DNA from: Massilia sp. R2A-15
Lineage (GTDB): Bacteria; Pseudomonadota; Gammaproteobacteria; Burkholderiales; Burkholderiaceae_D
Reading direction: 5' to 3'
DNA: 64,000 bases
NCBI RefSeq assembly: GCF_030704305.1
Contig: NZ_CP131935.1
Span: forward strand, 4,154,001 to 4,218,000
Within the stretch, counting starts at the first letter, position 1. Each line of letters starts with the position of its first letter. The notes beneath the pieces are model-generated. The model had not been told where the DNA came from. It saw nothing but the letters and a program-made list of their open reading frames with translations, and searched no databases. Both the position numbers and the translations under genes were made by a program. Positions 1-11,330 of this stretch are shown here, piece after piece.

Positions 1-2
1 AA

Positions 3-479
3 GCCAATTCGGAAGGCGTGAATTTTTCGGACGACGTGGCGTTCTTCGTGGCCAAGCACCTGCGCTCGAACGTGCGCGAGCTCGAAGGCGCGCTGCGCAA
101 GATCCTGGCGTACTCGCGCTTCCACGGCAAGGACATCACCATCGACGTGGTGAAGGAAGCGCTGAAGGACCTGCTGTCGGTGCAGAACCGCCAGATCTCG
201 GTGGAGAACATCCAGAAGACGGTCGCGGACTTCTTCAACATCAAGGTCGCCGACATGTACTCGAAGCGCCGGCCGGCCAACATCGCGCGGCCGCGCCAGA
301 TCGCGATGTACCTGGCGAAGGAGCTGACGCAAAAGAGCCTGCCGGAGATCGGCGAACTGTTTGGCGGACGCGATCACACCACCGTGCTGCACGCGGTGCG
401 CAAGATCGCGCTGGACCGCACCAAGAACGCCGAGTGCAACCACGAGCTGCACGTGCTGGAGCAGACGCTGAAAGGCTGA
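3..479 (+). CDS. dnaA: DnaA, chromosomal replication initiator, C-terminal part (5' truncated by window edge)
   Basis: The reading frame is open from base 3 and ends at the TGA at 477-479, so only about 158 C-terminal residues are present. They begin in the AAA+ lid ([11 protein letters not shown]) and end with the DNA-binding domain IV, whose DnaA signature is visible as [13 protein letters not shown] and [15 protein letters not shown]. DnaA binds DnaA boxes at oriC, opens the duplex and loads the helicase. dnaN and gyrB follow in the standard order, so oriC should lie upstream, outside the window. A GTG at 18 is internal to the protein and is not the real start. Confidence 0.97.
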   Translation, partial: ANSEGVNFSDDVAFFVAKHLRSNVRELEGALRKILAYSRFHGKDITIDVVKEALKDLLSVQNRQISVENIQKTVADFFNIKVADMYSKRRPANIARPRQIAMYLAKELTQKSLPEIGELFGGRDHTTVLHAVRKIALDRTKNAECNHELHVLEQTLKG

Positions 480-487
480 TGAAGTTA

Positions 488-559
488 GGGGTCTGGTCCT
501 GCGGACCTGACCCCATCTTTGAAGTCGCAAATGGGGTCAGGTCCGCAGGACCAGACCCC
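488..559. repeat. Pair of family-A palindromes in inverted orientation
   Basis: Two 27-bp copies (488-514 and 533-559) of the ggggtctggtcc/ggacctgacccc palindrome face each other across 18 bp. Each can fold alone, and the pair can form one longer hairpin directly behind dnaA. It may act as a terminator or mRNA-stabilising element between dnaA and dnaN. The rest of 560-688 shows no gene. Confidence 0.9.
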
Positions 560-688
560 CTATATTTAGCCACGGCAATTTCTGGCAAAATAGCAATGCA
601 GAGACGGGCGCCCGCACGGCCCCGGGCAGTAACAAAAAAGTAATAAAAGCAGCAACCAGTATTTACGATCAACCTACCGAGGATAACT

Positions 689-1795
689 ATGCAATTGGTC
701 AAAACCACCCGAGATACCCTTCTCCGGCCACTGCAGATCGTGAGCGGTATTGTCGAGCGTCGGCACACTATGCCGATTCTGGCCAATATCCTCATCCGCA
801 AGGACGGCGAAAGCGTCTCGTTCCTGTCGACCGACACCGAAGTGCAGATCACCACGCACGCCCAGATCGGCTCGGGCGCCGAGGTCGCCGGCACCACCGT
901 CGCCGCGCGCAAGCTGCTCGACATCCTGCGCGCGCTGCCTGAATCGGGCGACGTCACGATGACGCTGCTGAACAAGCGCCTGACCGTGCAGACCGGTAAA
1001 TCGCGCTTCGCGCTGCAGACGCTGGCGGCCGAGGAATTCCCGACCGTGTCGGTCGCGGACACCTACAACGCCACCGTCACGCTGCCGCAGAAGACGCTCA
1101 AGCACCTGTTCCAGATGGTGCACTTCTCGATGGCGCAGCAGGACATCCGCTACTACCTGAACGGCCTGCTGCTGGTGCTCGACGGCCGCAACGTCATCGC
1201 CGTGGCGACCGACGGCCACCGCCTGGCGTTCTGCCAGGTCGAGACCGAGCAGGAATTCACGCGCCAGGAAGTGATCATCCCGCGCAAGACCATCATCGAA
1301 CTTCAGCGCCTGCTGGAAGAGAGCGACGAGACGGTCCAGCTGGATATCGCCGCGAGCCAGGTCAAGCTGACCTTCGCCGACATCGAACTGGTGTCCAAGC
1401 TGGTCGAGGGCAAATTCCCCGACTACACGCGCGTGATCCCGAAGGGCTACAAGAACGACTTCACGATCGGCCGCGACGAATTGCTGCGTTCCCTGCAGCG
1501 CGCCGCGATCATGACGAGCGATAAATTCAAGGGCGTCCGTTGCATCATCACGCCGGGCAGCATGAAGATCAGCTCGACCAACGCCGACCAGGAAGAAGCG
1601 GTTGAAGAACTCGAGATCGACTACGGCGGCGACTCGGTCGACATCGGCTTCAACGTCACCTACCTGCTCGACGTGCTGAATAATTTGAAGTGCGACCAGA
1701 TCAACATCGCGCTGGGCGATTCCAATTCGTCGGCGCTGATTTCGATTCCGGACAACGCCGACTTCAAGTACGTCGTCATGCCGATGCGGATTTAA
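689..1795 (+). CDS. dnaN: DNA polymerase III beta subunit (sliding clamp)
   Basis: This 368-residue protein has the usual clamp length. It begins MQLVKTTRDTLLRPLQIVSG and contains clamp landmarks such as RHTMPILANILI, ATDGHRLAFC and the C-terminal VVMPMRI. The ring-shaped dimer encircles DNA and tethers the polymerase and other clamp-binding proteins. A weak Shine-Dalgarno (gagga, about 679) precedes the ATG. It lies between dnaA and gyrB with palindromic spacers on both sides. Confidence 0.98.
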   Translation: MQLVKTTRDTLLRPLQIVSGIVERRHTMPILANILIRKDGESVSFLSTDTEVQITTHAQIGSGAEVAGTTVAARKLLDILRALPESGDVTMTLLNKRLTVQTGKSRFALQTLAAEEFPTVSVADTYNATVTLPQKTLKHLFQMVHFSMAQQDIRYYLNGLLLVLDGRNVIAVATDGHRLAFCQVETEQEFTRQEVIIPRKTIIELQRLLEESDETVQLDIAASQVKLTFADIELVSKLVEGKFPDYTRVIPKGYKNDFTIGRDELLRSLQRAAIMTSDKFKGVRCIITPGSMKISSTNADQEEAVEELEIDYGGDSVDIGFNVTYLLDVLNNLKCDQINIALGDSNSSALISIPDNADFKYVVMPMRI

Positions 1796-1813
1796 AGCAC
1801 AGCCGGCAGCATC

Positions 1814-4418
<2,605 letters not shown>

Positions 4419-4426
4419 GCTGGCCT

Positions 4427-4453
4427 GGGGTCTGGTCCCGCGGACCTGACCCC
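4427..4453. repeat. Family-A palindrome
   Basis: A single 27-bp copy with a central cccgcgg begins 9 bp after the gyrB stop codon, upstream of a conventional terminator hairpin. Confidence 0.85.
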
Positions 4454-4481
4454 GTCTTGTTCGCCGCCGCAGTTAGCACCG

Positions 4482-4514
4482 AAAGGCCAATCGTTCGATT
4501 GGCCTTTTCGTTTT
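4482..4514 (+). terminator. Rho-independent terminator behind gyrB
   Basis: A perfect 12-bp stem (aaaggccaatcg / cgattggccttt) with a 2-nt nominal loop is followed by tcgtttt. It sits 64 bp after gyrB and closes the dnaA-dnaN-gyrB block. Confidence 0.85.
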
Positions 4515-4600
4515 GGGCGATCAGTGGCTCTTGTCAGTGTGATAGCATCGGTTCTCTTCGATGATTCGACCGCCCATTTTCAATCTACTGCATTGTTTCA

Positions 4601-4693
4601 ATGGCTTCCAATCCGATACATTCCGCGCAGATAAATAACGATGAAGTTCTGAAAGAGCTGACTTCTGGCCGGCGCGAAGGGTTTGGAATTTGA
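4601..4693 (+). CDS. Possible 30-codon leader ORF coupled to the TonB-like gene
   Basis: An ATG-started frame (MASNPIHSAQINN...) runs from 4601 to the TGA at 4691-4693. That stop overlaps the TTG start of the next gene in the arrangement TTGA, as in translational coupling. No strong Shine-Dalgarno is visible before its ATG and no family is recognised. It could be a chance frame. The overlap and the unusual TTG start downstream are the only support. Confidence 0.3.
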   Translation: MASNPIHSAQINNDEVLKELTSGRREGFGI

Positions 4694-6297
4694 GTGCGGC
4701 TCTCCTCAGTCCGCGCGACCCTCGGCGATTGAGCACGGCGCTGGTGCTCTCGTTGATAGCGCACTCGCTGCTGTTGAGCATAGTGCTAGGCGGCCAGACG
4801 TTCGGCCTTCCTCGCTTCGACTTCCCCTGGAAAGAGCGACGCCTGAGCGCCAATGATTTGCGCATTCTTCTTGCGCCGGTGCCCCCCATTGAGACGGTTT
4901 CAGCGCCGGCGCCTGCAGACACTATGCTTCCAGAACCCATGCACGCGCTGCCCACGCCAGTGCAACCGCCTGTGGTCGCGAGCACCCCAACATCCATGTC
5001 GCTGCCACCTCCCGCAGCGACGCCGAATGACGCTGCTGCCATCCCGCCGGCCGCTCCTGCTGCTCCCCCGGAGCCAGTCGCGGCCTCGCGAGAACGGCCA
5101 GTCGTGGACCTGCCGATCGCACCAGACGCGCCACGGGTCAGGGCGCCCGCAACCTCCGCGCCGAGCAGCACGACTATCCCAAACAGTGAGATAGCCGGTC
5201 CTCGCGACGCCGTCGATGCCGCTCAAAAGCATGCCGACCAGGAAGCGCGGACAGCGGAGCAGGCCAGGCTGGAGCGGCAGAGTGCGGAACTGTTGCGAAA
5301 AGCAGAGCTGAAGGCGCAGGCTCTGCGTGAAGCATCGCGGCAAGAGCAGCTGCGCCAGGAGGCCGCAATCGCCGAGCAGAAAGCCAGGGACGAAGCGGCA
5401 CGACTGGAGAAGGATCGTCTGGAGCTTACTCGGCAGGAAGGGCTGCGACGAGAGGCTTTGCAGAAAGAGATGGCAAGGCAAGCGCAAATGGATGCAGCGA
5501 AGCAGGCGCAATTGGAATCCGCTAAGCGAGCGCAGCTGGAAGCGACTCGTCAGGCGCAATTGGAAGCTGCAAAACAGGCACAGCTAGAGGCGGCGAAACA
5601 AGCACAGTTAGAGATAGCGCGGAACGCCCAGCTGGAAGCGACCCGCCGAGCGCAACTGGAAGCCGCAAAACAGACGCAGCTGGAAGCAACTCGGCAGGCC
5701 CAACAGGAAGCCGCGCGACAAGACGCATTAAGGCAAGAGGCTGCACGGCGAGATGCCGCAAAGCAGGAAGCAGCGCGGCAGGAATTCGCCGCCAAGGAAC
5801 AAGCGCAGCGCGAGCGAGCCGAGCAGGAGGCGCAGCGTGAGGAGCGGCTGCGTGCGATCGGCAGGCAACTAAATGCAGAAGCGGCCCAGCGCGACGCCGC
5901 GTCAAATCCCCCGTCACGCTCGCTGCTGCCCGGCATGAGCAGCCTCCGCCGCGGATGGCTCCTCGGACGCGCCGATCCAAACGCCGATCTCGTCCTCTAC
6001 GCAGAAGCCATGGGCCGGAAGATCCAGACAAACATGACGACGTTCGAGATGGTGCGCGAGGCGGTAAAACAGCCTCACACCCAACCGATCGTGACGGTGG
6101 CAATCCGTGCCGATGGCTCCGTCGAGAAGGTGACGTTCGTGGTCTCCAGCGGCGTTGCTGCAATCGACGACGCGATACGAAAAGTGGTGGCCAGCCAGGC
6201 GCCCTACGGCGCATTCCCGCCGGTCCTGGCGCGCCAGTACGACGTGATCGAGATTCGCCGCACATGGATATTCGATGTGGCGATCCGCTTGCAGTAA
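4690..6297 (+). CDS. TonB/TolA-like energy-transducer protein with long coiled-coil linker
   Basis: This 535-residue protein has an N-terminal signal-anchor (about residues 15-35, STALVLSLIAHSLLLSIVL). A Pro/Ala-rich stretch follows (about 55-160), then a very long charged helix rich in A, Q, E, K and R (about 175-400). The end is a TonB-C-like domain (about 430-535: VTVAIRADGSVEKVTFVVSSG, IRRTWIFDV). TonB/TolA proteins span the periplasm and pass inner-membrane energy to the outer membrane. The start is a TTG preceded by gaaggg; no ATG exists between it and the upstream in-frame stop at 4642. No exbB/exbD gene is adjacent. The helix contains a nine-copy 8-residue repeat listed separately. 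Confidence 0.75.
   Translation: MSAALLSPRDPRRLSTALVLSLIAHSLLLSIVLGGQTFGLPRFDFPWKERRLSANDLRILLAPVPPIETVSAPAPADTMLPEPMHALPTPVQPPVVASTPTSMSLPPPAATPNDAAAIPPAAPAAPPEPVAASRERPVVDLPIAPDAPRVRAPATSAPSSTTIPNSEIAGPRDAVDAAQKHADQEARTAEQARLERQSAELLRKAELKAQALREASRQEQLRQEAAIAEQKARDEAARLEKDRLELTRQEGLRREALQKEMARQAQMDAAKQAQLESAKRAQLEATRQAQLEAAKQAQLEAAKQAQLEIARNAQLEATRRAQLEAAKQTQLEATRQAQQEAARQDALRQEAARRDAAKQEAARQEFAAKEQAQRERAEQEAQREERLRAIGRQLNAEAAQRDAASNPPSRSLLPGMSSLRRGWLLGRADPNADLVLYAEAMGRKIQTNMTTFEMVREAVKQPHTQPIVTVAIRADGSVEKVTFVVSSGVAAIDDAIRKVVASQAPYGAFPPVLARQYDVIEIRRTWIFDVAIRLQ
5494..5709 (+). repeat. 24-bp coding minisatellite, nine copies
   Basis: Nine consecutive 8-codon units inside the TonB-like gene encode variants of AAKQAQLE (also SAKRAQLE, ATRQAQLE, IARNAQLE). 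Synonymous positions differ between units, so the array is not a very recent expansion. It extends the periplasmic helix in 8-residue steps. Confidence 0.9.
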
Positions 6298-6329
6298 GTC
6301 CTGGCGACGTCGCGGGCGCCGACCAAAAT

Positions 6330-6356
6330 GGGGTCAGGTCCGCAGGACCAGACCCC
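6330..6356. repeat. Family-A palindrome
   Basis: A single 27-bp copy lies 33 bp downstream of the TonB-like gene in the spacer to the next gene. Confidence 0.85.
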
Positions 6357-6440
6357 GCGCTGGCGCGCCAGTCTGCGACAATACTAAAATCGACCGCCCG
6401 CGATCTGCCCGAGCACTCATCACCCCCAAGAAAGTTCACC

Positions 6441-7145
6441 ATGACATCAGCGAAGCTCCCGCAGCGCGCCACCACCGCCGAAACCTGCCAATGGCTTGGC
6501 GAACAAACCGGCACGCAGTGGAACCTCGCGCGCCTGCTCGAACATGGTTTGACGCCCTACGTCTGGGTCGATTACTCGGACGAATATGCCGACCTGTTCG
6601 CCGAAGGCATCACCGGTTACTCCGCGCCGGTCGTCTACATCGAAGATACCAAGCGCCTGGCCGCCGGCAGCGACGATGTGCTGATCCGCTTCACGCGCGA
6701 CTCCGACCGGATCGCCATCAAGCTGAAGGAACCGGGCATGCGCATGCCGCTCGATGCGGTACGTTTCTTCCAGCGCGATATCGAGCAACTGGCCGGCGCC
6801 CTGCTCAACCCGCCAGCGCCCGAGACTCCGCCCGCGCCGAAGGAAAGTTTGAAAGGGATTAGCAAGGAGCAAGTGCTGATCGTTTTCGGCGGCATGGCAA
6901 AGGTCGACCTGGAAAAAGCATTAGCCGGCGGCATCAGCATTTTCGGCGACGACTGCGCCCGAGTCCGGAAGAATTCCCGCGGCGGGAAAAATACGCACCT
7001 GTGGAATCCGGTGACGCTCGCCCTTGGCCTGAATGACGTGTACCGTGTGCCGATGCGGTCCCTGAAGAAAGCCTTCGCCACGCAGCCGCAGTTGATCGAA
7101 TGGCGCGCCGCCTGGCTCGAGTCGTTGCGCTTGCTGGGCGAATAA
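6441..7145 (+). CDS. Unknown protein, 234 aa
   Basis: I do not recognise this protein. The chosen ATG (MTSAKLPQRATTAETC) has an upstream aagaaag ribosome site; the frame stays open further 5' but that part covers the palindromic spacer and the preceding gene. The protein is soluble, without signal peptide or membrane segments. The N-terminal half (about 1-125) ends in a Pro-rich linker (PPAPETPPAPKES). A basic C-terminal region (KNSRGGKNTHLW, LKKAFATQPQLIEW) follows and has the look of a small helical nucleic-acid-binding domain. It is separated from the next gene by a family-B palindrome and is probably not part of that operon. Confidence 0.7.
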   Translation: MTSAKLPQRATTAETCQWLGEQTGTQWNLARLLEHGLTPYVWVDYSDEYADLFAEGITGYSAPVVYIEDTKRLAAGSDDVLIRFTRDSDRIAIKLKEPGMRMPLDAVRFFQRDIEQLAGALLNPPAPETPPAPKESLKGISKEQVLIVFGGMAKVDLEKALAGGISIFGDDCARVRKNSRGGKNTHLWNPVTLALGLNDVYRVPMRSLKKAFATQPQLIEWRAAWLESLRLLGE

Positions 7146-7153
7146 GCCGACGC

Positions 7154-7241
7154 GTCGTACCAGCGGAGGCTGGTACCCATGCTGAGCGGATTATGCAGGT
7201 AAAGCAATCTCACTATGGGTACCAGCCTCCGCTGGTACGAC
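7154..7241. repeat. Family-B palindrome pair
   Basis: The sequence gtcgtaccagcggaggctgg at 7154 reappears inverted and ends at 7241; each arm is itself a palindrome (ccagcggaggctgg). The two arms are separated by about 20 bp. Confidence 0.9.
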
Positions 7242-7325
7242 AATCCCGCATTTCCCAGCGTGATTGCAATTCGCACGCGACCGTATACGCTGAGACTTGG
7301 TTCGAAGCGAAACGGGGGAGGCATC

Positions 7326-8087
7326 ATGTCAGCCATTGTGCGCATTGACGACGAAGTCATCGGCACCGACGATTTCATCCGTACGCTCAAGCTGAGCGGA
7401 CAGTTCGAGGGACTCATCGAGCAGCTGGTGCGCGACAAGCTGACCGTGCGCGCCGCCAAGAAACAGGGCCTGCAGCTGGCGCCCGACGACGTCCAGGAGC
7501 GCGCCGATCAGTTCCGCCGCACGCTGGGTCTGCACCGCGCCGCCGACATGAACCACTACCTCGACACCCTCGGCGTGTCCCTCGACGAATTCGAAACCTT
7601 CATCACCGACGGCCTGTACCAGGAAAAGATGATGGCCGAGGTGTGCAGCGAAAAGGCCGTCGAACAATATTTCAAGCTGAACTCGCCGAAGTTCGACAGC
7701 GTCGAGGTCAGCCACATCGTGCTTGACACCGACGGCAAGGCCAAGGAGATGATGTCGGCGCTGACCGACGACCCCGACAGTTTCGCCGAGATGGCGCGCG
7801 AACATTCGATGGGCGACGCTCGCGAGCGCGGCGGCGTGATCGGCAAGGTGCTGCGCGGCTCGCTCAAGCCGGACATCGAGGCGCGCGTGTTCAACGCCGC
7901 CGTCGGCGAGCCGCTCGGCCCCTTTCCCTCGCCCGACAAGTCCTTCTACGAAATCTTCACGGTCAACGCGAAATATCCCGCCACGCTCGACGAGGACACC
8001 GCCACCGAAATCCGCCGCCTGCTGCGCGAAGGCTGGCTGGTCGCGCGCGCGCAGGAACACATCATCGAGGCCTTGCCGCCGCGATAG
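7326..8087 (+). CDS. Cytoplasmic parvulin-type peptidyl-prolyl isomerase
   Basis: A strong Shine-Dalgarno (gggggagg) precedes the ATG of this 253-residue protein. An N-terminal helical region (about 1-115, SurA/PpiC-N-like) is followed by a parvulin/PpiC domain (about 120-225) with VSHIVLDTDGKAKEM, FAEMAREHSMGDARERGGVIG and VFNAAVGEPLGPF. Parvulins isomerise X-Pro bonds and act as chaperones. There is no signal peptide, so it should work in the cytoplasm, unlike SurA or PpiD. It is the first gene of the strand that continues with the peptidase-ABC transporter, so a plausible job is keeping the double-glycine peptides or the transporter competent for export. That role is inference from position. 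Confidence 0.85.
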   Translation: MSAIVRIDDEVIGTDDFIRTLKLSGQFEGLIEQLVRDKLTVRAAKKQGLQLAPDDVQERADQFRRTLGLHRAADMNHYLDTLGVSLDEFETFITDGLYQEKMMAEVCSEKAVEQYFKLNSPKFDSVEVSHIVLDTDGKAKEMMSALTDDPDSFAEMAREHSMGDARERGGVIGKVLRGSLKPDIEARVFNAAVGEPLGPFPSPDKSFYEIFTVNAKYPATLDEDTATEIRRLLREGWLVARAQEHIIEALPPR

Positions 8088-8130
8088 GGCGAACTTCCGT
8101 CCAGCGCCAGCGTCGAACAATGTGGAATGA

Positions 8131-8232
8131 GGGGTCAGACCCTGGTGTTTCTTTTGGGGGGTCTGATCCCGGTTCGCAGTCGCCAACGCAAACCGGGGTC
8201 GGACCCCCTAACGGAAAAACCGGGGTCTGCCC
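8131..8232. repeat. Degenerate family-A palindrome cluster
   Basis: Several imperfect copies (ggggtcagaccctgg, ggggggtctgatccc, ccggggtcggacccc, ccggggtctgcccg) lie between the parvulin and the transporter gene. Confidence 0.7.
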
Positions 8233-8270
8233 GCTCGGCCAGCGTCGAGTCTGCATAACGCAGGAACGTC

Positions 8271-11200
8271 ATGGATCCCTTACCGCAACAGCAATCGGCC
8301 GCCGATTTCCTGTCCACCGTTGAAATCCTGTCGCCGTTCACGCGCGCCGAACTCGAGCGCCTGGCCGACGCCGCCGAGTCGCGCTTCTACGCTTTCGGCG
8401 ACACCGTCTGCCAAACGGGCGAGCCGGGCGGCGGCCTATACGTGATCAAGTCCGGCTCGGTTCGCGTGTTCAGCGACGAGCACGGCAAGGAAGTGAGCAT
8501 GGGCGTGCGCAAGACCGGCGAGGTGTTCGCCGAGATCGCCATGCTGCGCGACCATCGCCACGAAGTCTCCGTGCGCGCGTCGCTGAAGTCCGAGCTGCTG
8601 TTCATCCCGCGCGCCGCGATCGAGCCGGTGCTGATGCACAATCCAGTCGCCCTCGACTTCGTCACCAACTACGTCGCCATCAGTTCCGCCGGCGGCCTGG
8701 TGGCGCGCCTGTTCGACCTGCGCGGCAAGGTCAGCAAGGAGGAGCTGGCGGACTTCGTGCGCAGCGTCGGCGTCAAGCGCGTCGGCCCCGGCAAGGAAAT
8801 CCTCAAGCAGGACTCGCGCGACGACCGCCGCCTGTACGTGGTGCGCCAGGGCCAAGTGCGCCTGGTCTACCACGATGCCGACGACGAATACAACCTGGCC
8901 ACGCTCGGCGCCGGCGAAATCTTCGGCGAGAAAGCCTGCCTGATGCGCCAGGAACAGATGGTCTCCGTCATCGCCGTCACCGACGTCACGCTGCTGGTCG
9001 TGCCCGAAAAAACCGCCCACTTCATCCTCGAGCGCAACGTCAAGCTGCGCGAGGTAATGGAAGACCGCATCCGCGGCGTCGAGCGCGAGCTGCATCGCCA
9101 GAAGCGCCTTGCCGAGCGGCGCAAGAAACCGGTCGTGCTCGACCTGCACTCGAAGGCCGAGTCCGGCGAGAAGCTGATCAAGCGCTTCGCTCTGGTCGAA
9201 CAGGCCGAGGAGATGGACTGCGGCGCCGCCTGCCTGGCGATGCTGTGCCGCCACTACGGCTTGAACATGACGCTGGGAAAACTGCGCGAACTGGCCAACG
9301 TCACCACCCAAGGCGCCACCCTCGACAGCCTCGCGCGCGCCGGCGAGACGCTCGGCTTCACCACGCGCGGCGTCCAGTGCACCTACGACGCCCTGCTCGG
9401 CTTCGACCTGCCGTTCATCGTGCACTGGGAAGGCTACCACTACATCGTGGTCTACGGCGTGTCGCCGCGCCAGGTGTGGGTGGCCGACCCGGCCGTCGGC
9501 TTCAAGAAGATGACGGTGGAGGAATTCGAAAAAGGCTGGAGCGGCACCTGCCTGGTCTTCACGCCCGGCCAGGAGATGGTGCAGCTGACCGCGGCGCGCT
9601 CGCCGTGGCTGCGCTTCGTCAGCTACCTGGCGCCCTACAAGACCATCCTGTGGCACCTGTTCCTGGCCACCTTCGTGATCCAGATGCTGGGCATCGTGCC
9701 GCCGATGATCATCCAGAACATCCTCGACAGCGTGGTGGTGCACCAGAACGTCAGCCTGCTGCACCTGCTCATCCTGGGCCTGGTCATCTCCACCGTGTTC
9801 ACCCAGGTCATGTCCACCGTGCGCTCCTACCTGGCCAACTACATGGTGCGCAACCTCGACTTCTCGATGATGTCGCAGTTTTTCAAGCACACCATGTCGC
9901 TGCCCTACTCCTTCTTCGCCAAGCGCAAGACCGGCGACATCCTCGCGCGCTTCCAGGAAAACGCGACCATCCGCGCCTTCCTCACGGAGTCCACCGTCAC
10001 CACCGTGCTGAACGTGATGATGGTGTTCATCTACTTCACTATCCTGTTCCTCTACAACGTCAAGCTGACCCTGCTGCTGATCGCCTTCGTCATCCCGATC
10101 ATGGCGGTGACCGTGCTGGCCACGCCGCGCACCAAGGACTTCGCGCGCGAGGTGTTCACCGCCTCGACCGACGCCCATTCGTTCCTGATGGAAGCGCTCG
10201 GCGGCATCGAGACCATCAAGGGCATGGGCAGCGAGCGGCCCGTGCGCCTGAAGTGGGAGAAAAAATACGTCAAGGCGCTCGAAGTGCAGTACCGCGCGCA
10301 GACGTTCAACATCCGGGTCGGTCTCGCCAGCCAGCTGCTCAATTCCGCCACCACCATCGCCATCCTGTGGGTCGGCGCCGACCTGGTGCTGTCGCGCGAA
10401 CTGTCGATCGGCCAGCTGATCGCCTTCAACGCGCTGATGGGCAGCGTGCTGGCGCCTCTGATGGGCCTGGTGGGCCTGTGGAGCCGCTTCGCCGACGCCA
10501 CCGTCGCGATGGAGCGCCTGGGCGACGTGCTCGACATCGAGCCCGAGCAGAAGCCGTCCGACCTCGCCTCGCGCGTGGTGCTGCCCGATCTGCAGGGCGA
10601 GATCAAGTTCGAGGGCATGTACTTCCGCTACGGCGAAAGCGACACCCCCTACGTGCTGGAAAACATCACCATCGACATCAAGCCAGGCGAGCTGGTCGCC
10701 ATCGTCGGGCGCAGCGGCTCGGGCAAGACCACGCTGGCCAAATTGCTGGTCGGCTTCTACCCTCCCACCGAAGGGAAGATCATCGTGGACGGCTACGACA
10801 TGAGCGTGATCGACAAAGACTACTACCGCGCCCAGGTCGGCTACGTCATGCAGAGCAACCTGCTGTTCTCCGGCACCATCGCCGAGAACATCGCCAGCGG
10901 CGACGACAGCCCGGACCGGCGCCGCATCGAGGAAGTGGCCAAGATGGCCGACGCCCACGCCTTCATCGCCAAGATGCCGCTCGGCTACGAGCAGATCGTC
11001 GGCGAGCGCGGCGTCGGCCTGTCCGGCGGCCAGGTGCAGCGCCTGTGCATCGCCCGCGCGCTGTACCACGATCCGCGCCTGCTGGTGTTCGACGAAGCCA
11101 CCTCGGCGCTCGACACCCAGTCCGAGAGCAACATCATCGCCAACATGCAGAACATCCTCGAAGGGCGGACCGCCGTGATCATCGCGCACCGGCTCAGCAC

Positions 11201-11330
11201 CATCATGCGGGCCGACAAGATCGTCGTGCTGTACGAAGGCGCCATCGTCGAGCAGGGCAAGCACGAAGAACTGATCGAGCGGCGCGGCATGTATTACGAA
11301 CTCGTCCAGAAACAATTGAGCGCGGCATGA
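8271..11330 (+). CDS. Peptidase-containing ABC exporter with two N-terminal cNMP-binding-like domains
   Basis: The 1019 residues contain, in order, two cyclic-nucleotide-binding folds (about 20-135 and 150-275), a C39 peptidase (about 300-440), a six-helix membrane domain (about 455-740) and an ABC ATPase (about 780-1019). The C39 triad is visible as Cys317 (EEMDCGAACLAML), His390 (GYHYIVVYG) and Asp406 (WVADPAVG). Walker A is GRSGSGKTT, the signature LSGGQVQRL, Walker B LLVFDEATSALD and the H-loop IIAHRLST. Such exporters cut double-glycine leaders while pumping peptides out. The first cNMP cassette (GEVFAEIAML) is closer to consensus than the second (GEIFGEKACL), which lacks the phosphate-contacting Arg, so only one may bind ligand. 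Its stop overlaps the next ATG. Confidence 0.95.
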   Translation: MDPLPQQQSAADFLSTVEILSPFTRAELERLADAAESRFYAFGDTVCQTGEPGGGLYVIKSGSVRVFSDEHGKEVSMGVRKTGEVFAEIAMLRDHRHEVSVRASLKSELLFIPRAAIEPVLMHNPVALDFVTNYVAISSAGGLVARLFDLRGKVSKEELADFVRSVGVKRVGPGKEILKQDSRDDRRLYVVRQGQVRLVYHDADDEYNLATLGAGEIFGEKACLMRQEQMVSVIAVTDVTLLVVPEKTAHFILERNVKLREVMEDRIRGVERELHRQKRLAERRKKPVVLDLHSKAESGEKLIKRFALVEQAEEMDCGAACLAMLCRHYGLNMTLGKLRELANVTTQGATLDSLARAGETLGFTTRGVQCTYDALLGFDLPFIVHWEGYHYIVVYGVSPRQVWVADPAVGFKKMTVEEFEKGWSGTCLVFTPGQEMVQLTAARSPWLRFVSYLAPYKTILWHLFLATFVIQMLGIVPPMIIQNILDSVVVHQNVSLLHLLILGLVISTVFTQVMSTVRSYLANYMVRNLDFSMMSQFFKHTMSLPYSFFAKRKTGDILARFQENATIRAFLTESTVTTVLNVMMVFIYFTILFLYNVKLTLLLIAFVIPIMAVTVLATPRTKDFAREVFTASTDAHSFLMEALGGIETIKGMGSERPVRLKWEKKYVKALEVQYRAQTFNIRVGLASQLLNSATTIAILWVGADLVLSRELSIGQLIAFNALMGSVLAPLMGLVGLWSRFADATVAMERLGDVLDIEPEQKPSDLASRVVLPDLQGEIKFEGMYFRYGESDTPYVLENITIDIKPGELVAIVGRSGSGKTTLAKLLVGFYPPTEGKIIVDGYDMSVIDKDYYRAQVGYVMQSNLLFSGTIAENIASGDDSPDRRRIEEVAKMADAHAFIAKMPLGYEQIVGERGVGLSGGQVQRLCIARALYHDPRLLVFDEATSALDTQSESNIIANMQNILEGRTAVIIAHRLSTIMRADKIVVLYEGAIVEQGKHEELIERRGMYYELVQKQLSAA

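Noticed and set aside
480..688. Replication origin between dnaA and dnaN
   Set aside because: No DnaA-box cluster or AT-rich unwinding region is evident; the spacer is mostly a palindrome pair. The origin is more likely upstream of dnaA.
8436..11315. 959-residue frame antisense to the ABC exporter, and similar long antisense frames (e.g. 1776-4166, 17418-19421, 22338-24224)
   Set aside because: These are typical high-GC shadow frames: His/Arg/Gly/Asp-rich, without domains, opposite genes with clear motifs.
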